This document shows, piece by piece, positions 23,550-35,349 of a stretch of DNA of 64,000 nt. The notes beneath the pieces are model-generated. The model made no database searches and was not told the origin of the DNA. It saw nothing but the letters and a program-made list of their open reading frames with translations. Origin of the DNA: Adineta vaga (Eukaryota; Rotifera); contig CP075495.1 of NCBI GenBank assembly GCA_021613535.1, positions 1 through 64,000 of the forward strand. The letters run 5' to 3'. Position 1 is the first letter of the stretch. Every line of letters begins with the position of its first letter. Position numbers and translations under genes: made by a program.

Positions 23550-24194
23550 TAAACGCTTTAAATAATATGGAATATAGATTGGTTTTGAACAATAGAACTA
23601 ATATTGAAATAACTAATAATGATATGTGCGGGTTTTATCATCAACTTTTAAAATATTACAAGTTTCATCACGTTCGAACTAAAACAAGAAAAGATATTTT
23701 CTACCTTTTTTTCCATAGGGAAGAAGACACATACGCTGCCTTGCGAACAGCTAAAACACTAAAAACAATTTCAATTACTCGCTATTTTCTATCAATTCCT
23801 ATGGATAATGAAACACCTTTTCGACCATTTCCTCCCAACAATATTATTAATATTTGTCGTTATGCATTGAGAAAATATATTGATCAGTTTGATAATGTGG
23901 TATGAAAATATATTTTGTGGTATATATACATATTGTACATCCTTTTATTTGATATAGACATTATTTAAAACATTTCTTCGTCGTCTCTGTGAACAAATAA
24001 TGGCGCAAACGATAAAAATTCGTAATCGTTTGCTTTCCTTTTCATTATCGCAGATGAATCGATATTATATTTATATTCATATTTTAGTTCATATACACAT
24101 TGAAAAGCTCGATATGTGGTGGCGAATGAACAAGCAATTTATAGTCAAAGATAACTGTTCAATACAAAAACTTTTAGATGTTTTTTTTAGTTAG
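23550..24194 (+). CDS. Hypothetical protein exons, unknown
   Basis: Two exons are supported: 23550-23899 (acceptor TCATTTCAG, donor GTATGA) and 23958-24194 (acceptor GATATAG), joined in phase. The protein includes MCGFYHQLLKYYKFHHVRTK, FRPFPPNNIINICRYALRKY and, after the junction, TLFKTFLRRLCEQIMAQ. It is rich in aromatic and basic residues. No family recognised. It may be the 3' part of the gene cut by the mariner insertion; upstream exons were not defined. Confidence 0.4.
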
Positions 24195-24439
24195 TATTCT
24201 ATTGTTCTAATATCTTTCTTGTATTAAAATATGGAACTCTTATTTGCATATTGAACTGACTCTCTTTGAAAACTAACATTGTTCTTTGTGTAGGTATGTC
24301 TTACATGTGAAAAAATGTACCTAATAATGTTGCACTTTTTTGTTTTGTCAATTCTGTATATATGCTAAAAGGATAAACATAGCACTGATCGACGAAAAAC
24401 TGCATGTTGCCAAATAATCCAGGAATATATTCGAGATTA

Positions 24440-25315
24440 ACGGGTATTAGTAAAAAACGCGAACAGCACGAACACCCAACTTTTCGAGATAACATATAAG
24501 TCATGCCTACGAACACCCACAGCCTGGTGAGTTATGCTCACGAACATCCACGAACACCCATATTGTATATATTATAGTGGAGAAAAATAACCAACAAAGG
24601 CAAAAAATTTACCTTCTCCATACGAACACCCAAAATCTCACCAATTGTTCAGACAAATACATCAACTTGCTCCTACGAACACCCACAGAATTTCATAATC
24701 TTCATTTTGATGTAAATATATGGTATCTCCAAAAATCTTTTTATTGAGTTTTCTCCCAATACATTCGAAGATGAGTGTGTATATATATAAAACAGCGAAC
24801 AATAGTCTTAAATGTATTCAGAAGAAATCTCAATAAAAAGATTTTTGGAGATGGCACATATTCACTTCAGAATGAAGATTTCGAAATTCTGTGGGTGTTC
24901 GTAGGAGCGAGCTGAGTGATATTGATATGTTATTACTAACTTTTCGAGTGTCCAACTGTATTTACGAACAAAAATGACGTGATTCTAAGTGTTTCGAGCG
25001 AATTTTCGTGGTTGTATACTTTTTGAAGGTGGAATATAATTACACCAGGATGTAGATTGTGAAATTCTGTGGGTGTTCGTAGGAGCAAGTTGATGTATTT
25101 GTCTGAATAATTGGTGAGATTTTGGGTGTTCGTATGGAGAAGGTAAATTTTTTGCCTTTGTTGGTTATTTTTCTCCACTATAATATATACAATATGGGTG
25201 TTCGTGGATGTTCGTGAGCATAACTCACCAGGCTGTGGGTGTTCGTAGGCATGACTTATATGTTATCTCAAAAAGTTGGGTGTTCGTGCTGTTCGCGTTT
25301 TTTACTAATACCCGT
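24440..25315. mobile_element. Large foldback element with ACGAACACCCA subrepeats
   Basis: The ends ACGGGTATTAGTAAAAAACG are inverted at 25315. The outer arms pair over about 300 bp, and an inner, younger-looking inverted repeat pairs 24661-24745 with 24828-24912. The word CGAACACCCA (or its complement TGGGTGTTCG) recurs at least ten times, as subterminal transposase-binding repeats do. No clear TSD (ATTA on the left, AATT on the right) and no gene. Superfamily unknown. Confidence 0.8.
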
Positions 25316-25870
25316 AATTCATTGTTGTACGAATAAATATTAATAATGAACTAAATGGATGACGAATATGTATACTACTTAAAGAAAAAGACAGATGGAA
25401 TAGAACAAGAACGTTCATAACATCTTAACGAATAACTTCAGTTTAATCTATTTAAAAAAAGGATACTTTCATTGACAAATTTGATCGCACATTAACTTTA
25501 ATCAATACATAATGACTCGTTGTTGTTACCTGTATTTCGCTACAGAACGTAACGTGAATCGTTAATACAGAAATAGTTATATATGATATAGTATCATTTC
25601 AACTACTGGATTTGCTTTATAAATTCCATACATATCTACACATCGGACGTTAAAAAGATGAAAAATTTTAAGAACAAAATGATCTATACTGACCTAATAA
25701 TGCATACCGATAAAAAAGAGAAGAAGAAGGATATACCAAAGCATGCTGATAGTTGTGTACAGAGAAAATATTAACAGCAACTTTTTCTTTTGATAATAAT
25801 TGTTTAAAATTAATTTCAGATATATCTCCTTATCTATTTGTAACATTTATCAAGATTTGATTATCTAATT
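25316..25870. other. Gene-free spacer
   Basis: No open frame or repeat recognised; it probably contains the promoter of the 25871 gene. Confidence 0.4.
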
Positions 25871-27342
25871 ATGACAAAAGATACAATTGTTGAGCTTAAT
25901 CAAGACGTGGGATGTTATCTATTACAGTTTCTTGATGGATTAGACGCGACTAACTTTATTGTAGGTGTAAACAATAGTAAACAATTTCGATCAATTGCGA
26001 AAACATCAGATCATCATTTTATTACGTTGATCAAAGGATTTTGTGGTCATCAAAGGCTTTTGTGGTCATTTTGTTACCACGTGCATTCTTTGAAAACTTT
26101 ATAGAGGGATATGAAATTGACGACAAGCAACTCTTATTAGTTTCCAAACGTTATTCGGATACCATTGAGCCATTGGAACGTTTATATATTCATCCGTACT
26201 TTAGCATTGATGGATTTATAAAATTGTGTGAAAGCTATAAAACGTCTCTCTTTGAATGCTATTCTCGACTACTACCGCTAAATACTTCCTGGTACAATGC
26301 TGATTTTTGACTTCTTGATTATGAATCATATCGTCACACAATTGGGTCAGAACGCATGTTAAATGCTCATGAGCAGAAGCTATTCAAAGGTAAACGACAG
26401 AACATAAAAACTAAAACATTAGAAAAAATGTGTACAATTAATTTTTTCAGTAAATACATACTTTAATAAGGAAAAGAATCAAGTTTCTCATTCAAATATG
26501 TCGTTCGTACATACTGTGGAGGAATTTAAACAAAATCTGCTCATTCGTTTTTCATCAAAGAAATGGATGGAAGCAATAGATTTTTCAAAGTGGGCACTCG
26601 TTGGAGGATGTGTTTTGAATGCATTATGTCAGTCACCATTTTCAGATAAAAACGAGCAAGACATTAATTTAGTGTACTATATTGACAACATATTAGACTT
26701 TAAAACCTCAATAGATATCACTGTAAAATGTCTCACCCAGATAAACATGGGTCGTGCACGGAATGAAATAAAAGCGGAAAAATTCCGGGAGCACCTAGTT
26801 CAATGTGTTCTTACCATGTGACGTACGAATGCGCTTCACTTGGATGCCTATTGTAAACTCAAAGAATCCGCTTTCACATATTCTTCATATGTTCGATATG
26901 GATATTTGTCAAATCGCGTTCAATGGTGAATATTTTCAAGTTTCTGAATTATTTTCTACATACATGCGTAAAAATTTTAGGAAACAAAATCGTGTCAACA
27001 TTTGCATTTTTACAAGCACTTGCGACAAAGTCATTTATTACGTATACTTTGTATGCTGGAAGTTCAAGGCATTTATGCACGCGTATAGAAAAGTATTGTA
27101 TGAGAGGATTTAAACTTCTGGAACCTACTGATTTCGACGGTAATTTTAATTTGCTAATGGCACAATAGGAAATTCCATTATATCGATTTGAACAACAGCA
27201 ATATATAGATGATGATGGTGAAATTCAGATTGCTCAAAAAGAATACCGTCGACCATTTTTGAATAATGTTGACACATTTCATCTTCAAGAAAAATTTGTC
27301 AGTATGATCTGTCCTGAATTATTACAATACCAATCAAATTGA
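25871..27342 (+). pseudogene. Decayed nucleotidyltransferase-like gene
   Basis: Exons run 25871 to about 26389, from 26450, and again after an intron near 26936-26981. The middle part reads WALVGGCVLNALC followed by EQDINLVYY, the G-G ... D-x-(D/N) layout of nucleotidyltransferase-fold proteins, and later FDMDICQIAFNGE. This combination recurs in a large family of uncharacterised eukaryotic proteins. Lesions: a 19-bp imperfect tandem duplication at 26033-26070 with a frame change, an in-frame TGA at 26308-26310, a frame change near 26790-26805, and an in-frame TAG at 27166-27168 beyond which the frame stays open to TGA at 27340-27342. Function of the family is unknown; the fold call is by motif only. 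Confidence 0.5.
26033..26070 (+). repeat. 19-bp imperfect tandem duplication
   Basis: AAAGGATTTTGTGGTCATC is followed by a second copy with two changes. Its length is not a multiple of three and coincides with a frame break in the surrounding gene. Confidence 0.75.
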
Positions 27343-27572
27343 TTGTCCATCTATGACAATCATTTGTTGTAATTTGATTTTAATATACTGTTCTAGTTAC
27401 TTGTAGAAAAATATCTGTAATCATTTTATCATTGATTATAACTTATTTAGAATAAAAATCTTCATATACTTATAGCTGTTCTTTAAACTTAAATATTCAT
27501 ATGTATTATTTGTAGATTTTAATATAACATATACACATTTTAATTTATTTCTAAATAAATTATTCCTTTGAA

Positions 27573-28017
27573 ATGTCTCAATCATCAAGTGAGTGATTTG
27601 GAGAATGTATTTTTCATTACAATATTGTGTTTATATTTGTTCTGCATTAGATTCCATAATGAACACAAATATCTTCACAGAATTATCAGCTATTACAGGT
27701 GATGATACGGTAAGAATTATTTATTTCACAGTAGAATAATATTTCTATTAATTTCATCATAGAATGCTGCAACTGAAGCAGATCAAGGAAAGAAAAGACT
27801 TGCTCCTGTGGCACCTTCAGTTCAAACAAAAACGAGTAGTGCTATTCATCAGTCAAGTGAAAAACAAACTGCAAGTGTTACATTAAAGGCTTCTACTCAA
27901 CCAAAATTTGTCAAGGCGAGTGAAATAGCTCGTGCCAATTTTCGAGTTATGGTTGAGATCTCTGACGAAGAATCACTTGAAATGACTATTAGATTAGAAA
28001 AGAAACATCCTCAATAA
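27573..28017 (+). CDS. Small hypothetical protein, three exons, 109 aa
   Basis: Exons 27573-27588, 27651-27709 and 27763-28017 join in phase, with introns of 62 and 53 bp (GTGAGT..TTAG, GTAAGA..ATAG). The protein begins MSQSSN, has a Ser/Thr/Gln-rich disordered middle, and ends with a basic-acidic segment KASEIARANFRVMVEISDEE, then LEKKHPQ. No family recognised. The tiny first exon and consensus donors make a real gene likely. Confidence 0.6.
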
Positions 28018-28293
28018 TCTTTTGAAATGACATATTATTAAACGAACTAGTTTATAAACGAAGTGTTTTTTGTTGTGTGTTTGTAGTGATGTAGGACCGC
28101 ATTTCCTCGATTAATTTTTGTCGTTTTCATATTCATTTTATACTCATATATATAATATAATATTATTGTTGTTAATGTTAATATTCATTTCAGATTTGTA
28201 ATACTAGCTGATCACAACGTAATGAGCTAATTGGATATCGTCGGTATAGCTAACTAGTATATTATGTCTTGAAACTATTGTAGAACTTCATTG

Positions 28294-29340
28294 ATGAAAA
28301 TGCGAACGACAATCCATCACTTATGTTCGGATATTTGGCAAGAAATATTTCATTATTTTAACGCAATCGAGGTAATTAATGGTTTGATATATGTAACTGA
28401 TGCTGCCAATGCGGTAGTATTCAATCTATGTTGCCATTGCTTTTTACGAGGACTTGTTCTTGACGCTTGCACACGAAATTTTCCCAAAAACCTGCTTTTT
28501 ACACAAGTTATATCACTTGAATTGCATCAAGAAAGCTGTTTTAATGATTTTCACCTTTGTTCAGAAGTTCGCTCATTAAAACTCGTCGGCGATTCTCAGT
28601 GGGCCATTGATCTTCTAGCTAAAGTTTCGTATGGTATGTTAAAACTCGAACAACTAACTCTAATTGTGCCTGGTATTGGTTTGTTACACAATTTCCTTGC
28701 ATCCATTTCACCATTATTATCATTACGTCGATTGGCAATATATGCAGAACACTTGGAAGAAAGAATAAAAAGCGGTGCCTCGTTTTTTAAAGAAACAAAA
28801 ATTGAACAATTTATTTTGCGTTCATGCTCATCAGTCAGCTGTAATGATCTATTATCCATGTGTCCAAGCCTTAATAATATTCGCTTTCTTGATATCACTC
28901 TGTTTCATGTTAATAAAGATTTAATCTTTTCGTTTAGTTTTCCGAAGCTTCGGTCTATCTCTCTCATACTAATCGAAATACCGTTTGATTGGATTATTGG
29001 ATTAGTAGAGAGAGCACTGTCTGTGTTAAAACTGAAGTTGAGTGGTCTCGTAAATGCTGAAGGATTTGTCGTGAATGATAAATGGTTAAATCTATTCCAA
29101 TCTTGTCCTTCACTTATCACCGTTATTGTAAGTGTATCATTGGAACAAGACACTACTTCGCCTTATAATGCTACGATTCAAAAACATCTGCGAGAAATCA
29201 GTCTGGATTTGAAATGTATCGATGAGGATGGCGAATATTATTCGGATGAAAGAAATCAGTGTCGCTGGTGGAACTTGTCTGGAAATGTTATTAAAAGACA
29301 TAAATATATAGGAGAAAAATATCGAAAGTTTTGTAATTGA
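28294..29340 (+). CDS. F-box-like protein with leucine-rich C-terminal region
   Basis: Single-exon frame of 348 aa. The first ATG is 28294 and an in-frame ATG follows at 28300. The N-terminus HHLCSDIWQEIFHYFNAIEV matches the L-P/S-x-E/D-I-x-x-x-I-F-x-Y-F core of F-box domains, here with Ser in place of Pro. The rest shows irregular Leu-rich repeats (FTQVISLELH, EVRSLKLVG, LEQLTLIV, LRRLAIYA, NIRFLDITLF, LRSISLIL). It is expected to act as a substrate adaptor for an SCF ubiquitin ligase. Such genes are numerous in bdelloid rotifers. No lesion seen; the promoter and poly(A) site are not evident. Confidence 0.75.
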   Translation: MKMRTTIHHLCSDIWQEIFHYFNAIEVINGLIYVTDAANAVVFNLCCHCFLRGLVLDACTRNFPKNLLFTQVISLELHQESCFNDFHLCSEVRSLKLVGDSQWAIDLLAKVSYGMLKLEQLTLIVPGIGLLHNFLASISPLLSLRRLAIYAEHLEERIKSGASFFKETKIEQFILRSCSSVSCNDLLSMCPSLNNIRFLDITLFHVNKDLIFSFSFPKLRSISLILIEIPFDWIIGLVERALSVLKLKLSGLVNAEGFVVNDKWLNLFQSCPSLITVIVSVSLEQDTTSPYNATIQKHLREISLDLKCIDEDGEYYSDERNQCRWWNLSGNVIKRHKYIGEKYRKFCN

Positions 29341-29538
29341 ACAATCATGTCATATGAAAGTTTTTAAATCTCAACTATTTCTTTTTTTACCATGAAATAT
29401 TATAAGATGTTAATATACGATAAGTTTTTTTTATAATAAACTACGAGTGTTCAGTTTGGTACAAATGCTTTTTTAGGGCCGATTATCTGCTAAGCAGATT
29501 TTTACTGAAATAAAACTGTTTTAGATTAAATTGAAAAA

Positions 29539-30647
29539 ATGAATAAAAATGGATACCAGTATTGTTGTACTGGTTTGTATACATGTCAATATCAGCCATG
29601 CACGTGCCAACGATTTGAACGGATAGAAAAATTTATACAAGCATTGAATCGGTTGACAACAGCAGCAAATGCAATGGACTATGAGGAACAAATTTATACT
29701 GTTATAAGCGCAATCTCTACAGTAGGAGTATCGATAGATTTTAATTAAACTCTTCATTTCTTTCTGGTTATTTTAGGACGAGCGATTAATAACACCGCTG
29801 CAGTTGATTGTTCCCATTGATTTTGATGAAAGTAAACATGTTATTGATGATATAGCTCAGCATTACTTAAAACAAGCAAATAAAAGTGTCCAACACCTGA
29901 TTCCTATCAAAAGTCTTGCCGATGGTAACTGTCTTTTCAATTCAATTGTATCTCTTATACCTGATTCTGGTATATCAGCTGCTGAATTAAGAGGTTTGTT
30001 AATTCGATTGTTATTACAGATCGTAATTTCCTAATTGCACACACAGATCTAAAAAACTTAAATACCGAGAGTGAGGGTGAAAACGAAAACCTTGATCGAG
30101 ATTCAGAATTAGGGATTAGGGATAGCTTTCTAGATTTATTTTGATAAATTTTATTGTTTGGTTTTAGTACGAACAGCTGTCGAGTTGTTGAAAAATAGAA
30201 TTCATTATACTGCTCAATATAGCAGTAATATCGGCTCTTTTAATGAAGCACTTAGAGAAACTTGTAAAAATGGTAGTTATTCCGAACTTTATGAGCTTGT
30301 AGCGCTGGCTAATGTTTTACATTGTGACGTACAAAGCGTATATCCATTCATCGATTACCGAGCAGAAATGAAAATTATGAATGCAATGTACAAGCCATTG
30401 GACACAACTACACCAGTTAACGGAAGAGCAAAGCGTATATCCATTCATCGATTACCGAGCAGAAATGAAAATTATGAATGCAATGTACAAGCCATTGGAC
30501 ACAACTACACCAGTTAACGGAAGATTAATTATATTTTGGAGCAGCACTGAGGATGAATTTTCTACGAGAAATCGTCCTGGTAATGGTGGAGTATGGAGTC
30601 CAAATCATTTTGTACCGCTTGTACAACCATATCGCAGAGATCGAACA
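29539..30647 (+). pseudogene. Helitron 1, OTU cysteine protease part
   Basis: Exons 29539-29721, 29777-29993 and 30168-30647, with the expected donors and acceptors. The N-terminus is Cys-rich (YQYCCTGLYTCQYQPCTC). The OTU domain shows the catalytic Cys motif KSLADGNCLFNSIVSLIP and, near the end, VWSPNHFVPLVQP with the catalytic His. OTU domains hydrolyse ubiquitin-type isopeptide bonds, and they occur in a subset of Helitron proteins. A 97-bp tandem duplication (30332-30525) lies between the Cys and His motifs and shifts the frame, so this copy cannot make the full domain unless the duplicate is removed by splicing. The second Helitron in the window lacks this part. Confidence 0.75.
30332..30525 (+). 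repeat. 97-bp perfect tandem duplication inside the OTU region
   Basis: The unit starting CAAAGCGTATATCC at 30332 is repeated from 30429 with no difference seen. Since 97 is not divisible by three, the second unit is read in another frame. Confidence 0.93.
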
Positions 30648-30737
30648 GTAAGTAATGAGCAAAGACATCTGATAATACAGATAGTGTATAATAGGGCATT
30701 AGCCAAAAAGATATGTCTGAAACTTTTGTATATTTAG

Positions 30738-32316
30738 ACACCACGAAAGCAGACGATTAAAAATAACCAAATTTCATCTATACGAAGTCCTGAGTTTTCA
30801 CCGCCACCTAATATTAGGAAGCACACGGTAACGTCATCATTGGTTGAGAAGTCGTCATCGAATTTAGAGACTTACAACAGTCAATGGAAACGCCAAGAGA
30901 AAATAGTCGAAAGCGAAGAGCAGCGAAGACAACGTCTAGCTGATGATCGACTGCGCAAACGGACTGCAAGGGAAAAGGAAACTGAAGATCAGCAGCGAAT
31001 ACGTCTTACTGTCCAACGAGAACGATCTGCAAAGAATAGGTTAAGTCGAAGTAAACAAAGAACTAGGCTTCTAACGGACAAACAACAACAAAACTCTAAT
31101 GCGAAAGATACAGTGGATCGACAGCGATCCAAAAGTAATTTAGTCGAAGCTGTGAACATACAGCGAGAACAACGAATATTAGAAAAGGAGCAGCAAGCTC
31201 TACTCAACGAATTTGTTTGGCCAATGACAATTCCAACGAAATTAAAAGATTATTGTTTGCATGATTTCTCTAATCATATGTCCATGTCAGTCCTACGACA
31301 ATCTGTATGTATTCTATGTAATATTCGAGCCTCTGCTAACAACATGAACGAATGTGCTCTACAAGATATTTTAAACGTGAAACAACTAACGACTCATATA
31401 GATCTCATGAATATTATTCCTAAAAAACAAGAAGAGAGACAAGGTAAATATCTTAATTAAGTAATTATTACATGATTGCATATCATTCGTATTTACAGAT
31501 GTTGACGAAAATTTTGATACTTTCTCAATATCGAATATAGTTCTTTACAAGAGAGGATATAATACGATGACAAAAACTGGTACTGTATGTCAACAGTGCT
31601 ACAGTGCTTTGAGTAAAGATAAGATTCCAATGTTCTCTGTAGCAAACAAAATGTGGAATTGGTGATATACCGCTTGAGCTTCAGGGACTAACAATTGCTG
31701 AAGAAAAATTGTAAGTAATTAACTATTATTGAAAAGAATACAAAGTTATGAATACACGACTATCTTTTCGAAGAATTTCCCTTTATCGACATAATAGTTG
31801 TATTATCAAACTACATTCTCCTTTTCATCACCATTCTACTGCTCAAGCTGCACTCAAAGGTAATGTAATTACATTTATGCATAATATGCCAAACATTGTT
31901 ACAAGTTTGCCCTTGGATGTGGAAGATCTTTCTGATACATTAAAAATTGTTTTTATCGGCGCACACACACCGGATCGAGTCCAATTACGTAAGATTTGTG
32001 GTGTGAGTCGACAAAAAATTCGTCGTGCTCTCGTATGGTTGAAAAATCATAATCATATGTATCGAGGAATTCCTGGTAAGTTTCTGAGAAAAAAAAACGC
32101 TTTCTAAAATATGTACTATATCATCTTAGTAAATGAGGGAAATATTGCAAAATTACCTGAAGATGATGTTCCAGAGAGCATATGGATTACCTTGGAAAGG
32201 TTAGAAAATGCTATTGATGGAAATGCAGAACGAAGTGGATATACTGACGATCCAATGGTAAATGCCACTGACCAAGATGAAATGAATTCAGAAAACATAT
32301 GCCCAATGAATCCTAG
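30738..32316 (+). pseudogene. Helitron 1, coiled region and DUF6570-like part
   Basis: Exons 30738-31443, 31499-31710, 31774-32075 and 32130-32316. The first has repeated E-x-x-Q-R-x-x-R-L units (SEEQRRQRLADDRLRKRTAR), a likely coiled coil. Next comes a Cys-x-x-Cys region (SVCILCNIRA; TVCQQCYSALSKDKIP). The 31774 exon encodes ISLYRHNSCIIKLHSPF and NVITFMHNMPNIVTSLP, the DUF6570 signature. Compared with copy 2, an extra A within 31657-31658 shifts the frame just after NKMW, giving an early TGA. Confidence 0.7.
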
Positions 32317-32370
32317 GTAATAAGTTTCAATTATAAAATGAAAAATTTCTAATATTTTAAAATTTAATAG

Positions 32371-34232
32371 TGCTGTGTTGGATGTTAATGGAACTATGAT
32401 CTCGTCAGAAGATATTGGCGTACATTTACTTCGTAAAGTTCATAAGAATATAACTAGTGTATCGGCTGACTCATCAGATAAACCAACTGACGACGAAGAT
32501 GATGTGTTTATGATTCCGAGATCTCATATGCCGATTAACGATTGTTTCAATCCAGAATTATTGCTTGGTCTATATCCAACTCTTTTTCCCTATGGATGTG
32601 GTGCACCTCAGGATCTATCAAGGCCAATTCCAGTGTCACTTGAGCAACACATACGATATTTACTAGCATATGATGATCAACGTTTTGAGAAGCACCATTC
32701 ATTCATGTTCGTTCTTTTTAATATATTACAGCGACGACAAGCATTTCGGAATGCAACTCTTATGGCTTCTCGACCTTATTTTCAAACCGCTGCAAATGAT
32801 CTCCAAACTTTGACAAGTAAAGAAATTGAGTCAGCGCTCATAACTATCGGCAAAAAGACGTTCTCTTCCGTGGATAATCCAAGAATCAATACACTCATGA
32901 ATCAAATCAAGGCTGTAGGTGGAAGTGTCATGGGCTCGGCCTATTCTCGATCATCTCTTCGCAATAAGATCCATGCTCTGATATTTAATCAAGGTTTGCC
33001 TAGTATATTTATGACAATAAATCCTGCCGATATTCATAGCCGTGTTGCTCTGTATTTTGCTGGCGTCGACCTTGATCTCGATAAAATTATACCAGAAACA
33101 ATTCCACCAAGATACGAACGTGCTCAAATTATAGCTTCACATCCCGTGGCTACAGGTCGTTTTTTTAATGTACTCATCTCTTCTATTCTTAAATGTATGA
33201 TTGAAAAGGGCGTACTAGGTCCTATTAAAGCCTACTTTGGTACAGTTGAAAATCAAGGACGGGGCTCATTGCATTTACATATTCTCATGTGGCTTGATCA
33301 TGATTTGACACCCTCTCAGTTAAAAGAATCAGTTCAAAATGAAGAGTTTCGACGTGGTCTTCTTAACTATTTAGAAGATATCATCAAGCAAGACCTTAGT
33401 AACTTCAGTCTTAATACATCTGAAGATGACGGTAAAAGATCATCTCTAAATAAATACATATAGAATTCATTTTATCAAATTAACTTTTTAGATCTTGAAC
33501 AGCAGCAAAGATCATCTTCAAATTCTAATCAAAATGAAAATAATTCTTCGAAGCTCATGCCATCGATCATGCTGACACCAAATCCATCAATGCCGAATTT
33601 TGAATTCGACTTTAAAAATGATGTCGTGAAGCTAGTATGCACTAATAATATGCATAAACACACTGCATCATGTTGTAAATATTCAAAAAAGAGCGATAAT
33701 CCTATATGCCGTATGCGAATGCCTCGCAAAACTGAAAACGAATCCTCTATTAATGTTGAAACTGGTGAAATTAAATTGAAGCGACTTCATGAAACAATTA
33801 ATAACTTCAACGAATATATCATTAGTGCGTGTCGTTCGAATATGGATATTAAATATATTTTTAGCGGCAGTGATGCTAAGGTCTTGGTATATTACGTTAC
33901 AGATTATGTCACAGAATCGACTCTCTCCTTTCACGATACATTCTCATTGATGTTGAAAGCTGTTCAATCTTTTGAAAAGCAAAAACTTAATGCGAACGTC
34001 GCTATGAATGCCGAGGAAAAATCTCGTCGACTTGTCTTGCGTTGCTATAACACGCTTGCATCACAGCAAGAATTATCTGGAGTACAAGTGGCCTCTTATC
34101 TTATGGGTTGGCCTGATCATTATACAACTCACGATTTTGTCAATCTATTTCTAATTGGTATTGAGAATTATTTACAATCAATGTTAATAGACGCCAAACT
34201 TAAACAACAGTCTCAAATAACAAGTGATATCT
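32371..34232 (+). pseudogene. Helitron 1, HUH Rep endonuclease part
   Basis: Exons 32371-33431 and 33492-34232. The first carries the Helitron-like N domain: FNPELLLGLYPTLFPYG, IFMTINPADIHS and the metal-binding HUH-type motif GRGSLHLHILMWLDHD. The second holds a Cys/His cluster (CCKYSKKSDNPICRMRMPRK) and the active-site tyrosines VLVYYVTDYVTE. In copy 2 the last residue is Lys (DYVTK), the residue normal for this motif; here it is Glu. The Rep domain nicks and joins single strands for rolling-circle transposition. This part contains no stop. Confidence 0.8.
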
Positions 34233-34484
34233 AGATTTCTATAAGCCGTTTTTTGTTATAAGTTAAAAACTTTCTTGTCAGATGTTTTTTCATTTTATTA
34301 GATATATGTATAAGTCGATAGTACTTATGGAGAACTATAAGATCTCATAGAACTCACTAAGCATTAAGAAATCGATATATTCTTGCTCTCTGCAGCAGGT
34401 CAGATTATGAATAAGATGCGATGACATAGTTCACATGTACAATAAACAATGAATATAATCTTAGAACCTTTTTTATTTTGATAG

Positions 34485-35301
34485 ATATTACAGATATCAA
34501 CGATGAAGAAAACTGCTTTGAAACAGAAGAACAATTTTCACTTCAACCAACGGAGACTAATAACAAATATGTATATGTTAACACTCGAGCAGATTATCAA
34601 TATCGTTCAAGAGTGCTTGATAATATGTATCTATATGATTATGTTCGTTTATATCAGAAAAAACCTATTGATGCAAGAGATCGCAAGCATTTGGAAACTC
34701 AATCAGAATCGACAAATGATCATTCAAAAACTGTACACCGTGGCCGACCGTTTTCTGAAAGAGAGATGTTTCAAGCTGGACATCCGCAAGCAACATCACA
34801 TATAAACATAAAGCGTATGACATCAGTCGTTCCAGTCTTACTTGGTCCTCCAATACCTCGTAAAGACCGAGAAGATACAAAAGAACGTTATTGCCGAGCC
34901 ATATTGACTCTTTTTCTCCCCTGGCGCACAATTGAAGACGCATCTAATGTTAACCAGACATGGGAAGAGGCATTTCATATGCGTCAAACTGAAATCCTTC
35001 CAACATCATAGAAAATTATCAATAATATACAGGTGCTTCAAGAATGTAAAAGTGATCGTGATGAGCATTTGCAGCAGGTAATTGAAGTTGCACAAACTGA
35101 TATTGGTGGCGGCGAATACTATCCTCATCATGTTAACAGTGATAGTGAGGATGAAAATACTGAAATACTTGATGTATTAGAAGCGCTGGATATCGCTGAC
35201 ATGCCTACTTTCAAACACAATGCGAATAAAGTAGAACAAATATATTTTGAAAAGATAGTGAAAGCAGTGGATCAAGCTAACCGATTTGCAAATATTCGAA
35301 G
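34485..35301 (+). pseudogene. Helitron 1, linker between Rep and helicase, with nonsense mutation
   Basis: The frame carries RADYQYRSRVLDNMYLYDYV and PVLLGPPIPRKDREDTKERY, shared with copy 2. The codon that is TGG (Trp) in copy 2 at SAHSWKIIENIQ is TAG here (35009-35011); the frame then continues open to about 35301. This is a clear single-base nonsense change in an otherwise conserved region. Confidence 0.75.
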
Positions 35302-35349
35302 TGAGAGTATTCATTTTTGACGATAACCATTAATAACTGTCATTTATAG

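Noticed and set aside
24661-25100. Regularly recurring ACGAACACCCA boxes as a CRISPR-like array
   Set aside because: Spacing is irregular, boxes occur on both strands, and all sit in the arms of a foldback element in eukaryotic DNA.
30095-30125. ATTAGGGATTAGGGAT, telomere-like words
   Set aside because: Only two imperfect TTAGGG words inside a Helitron intron; not an array.
32116-32298. Minus-strand 60-codon frame, and similar antisense frames at 28596-28898, 28905-29153, 37173-37367 and 49106-49411
   Set aside because: All lie antisense to well supported coding sequence and carry no motif of their own.
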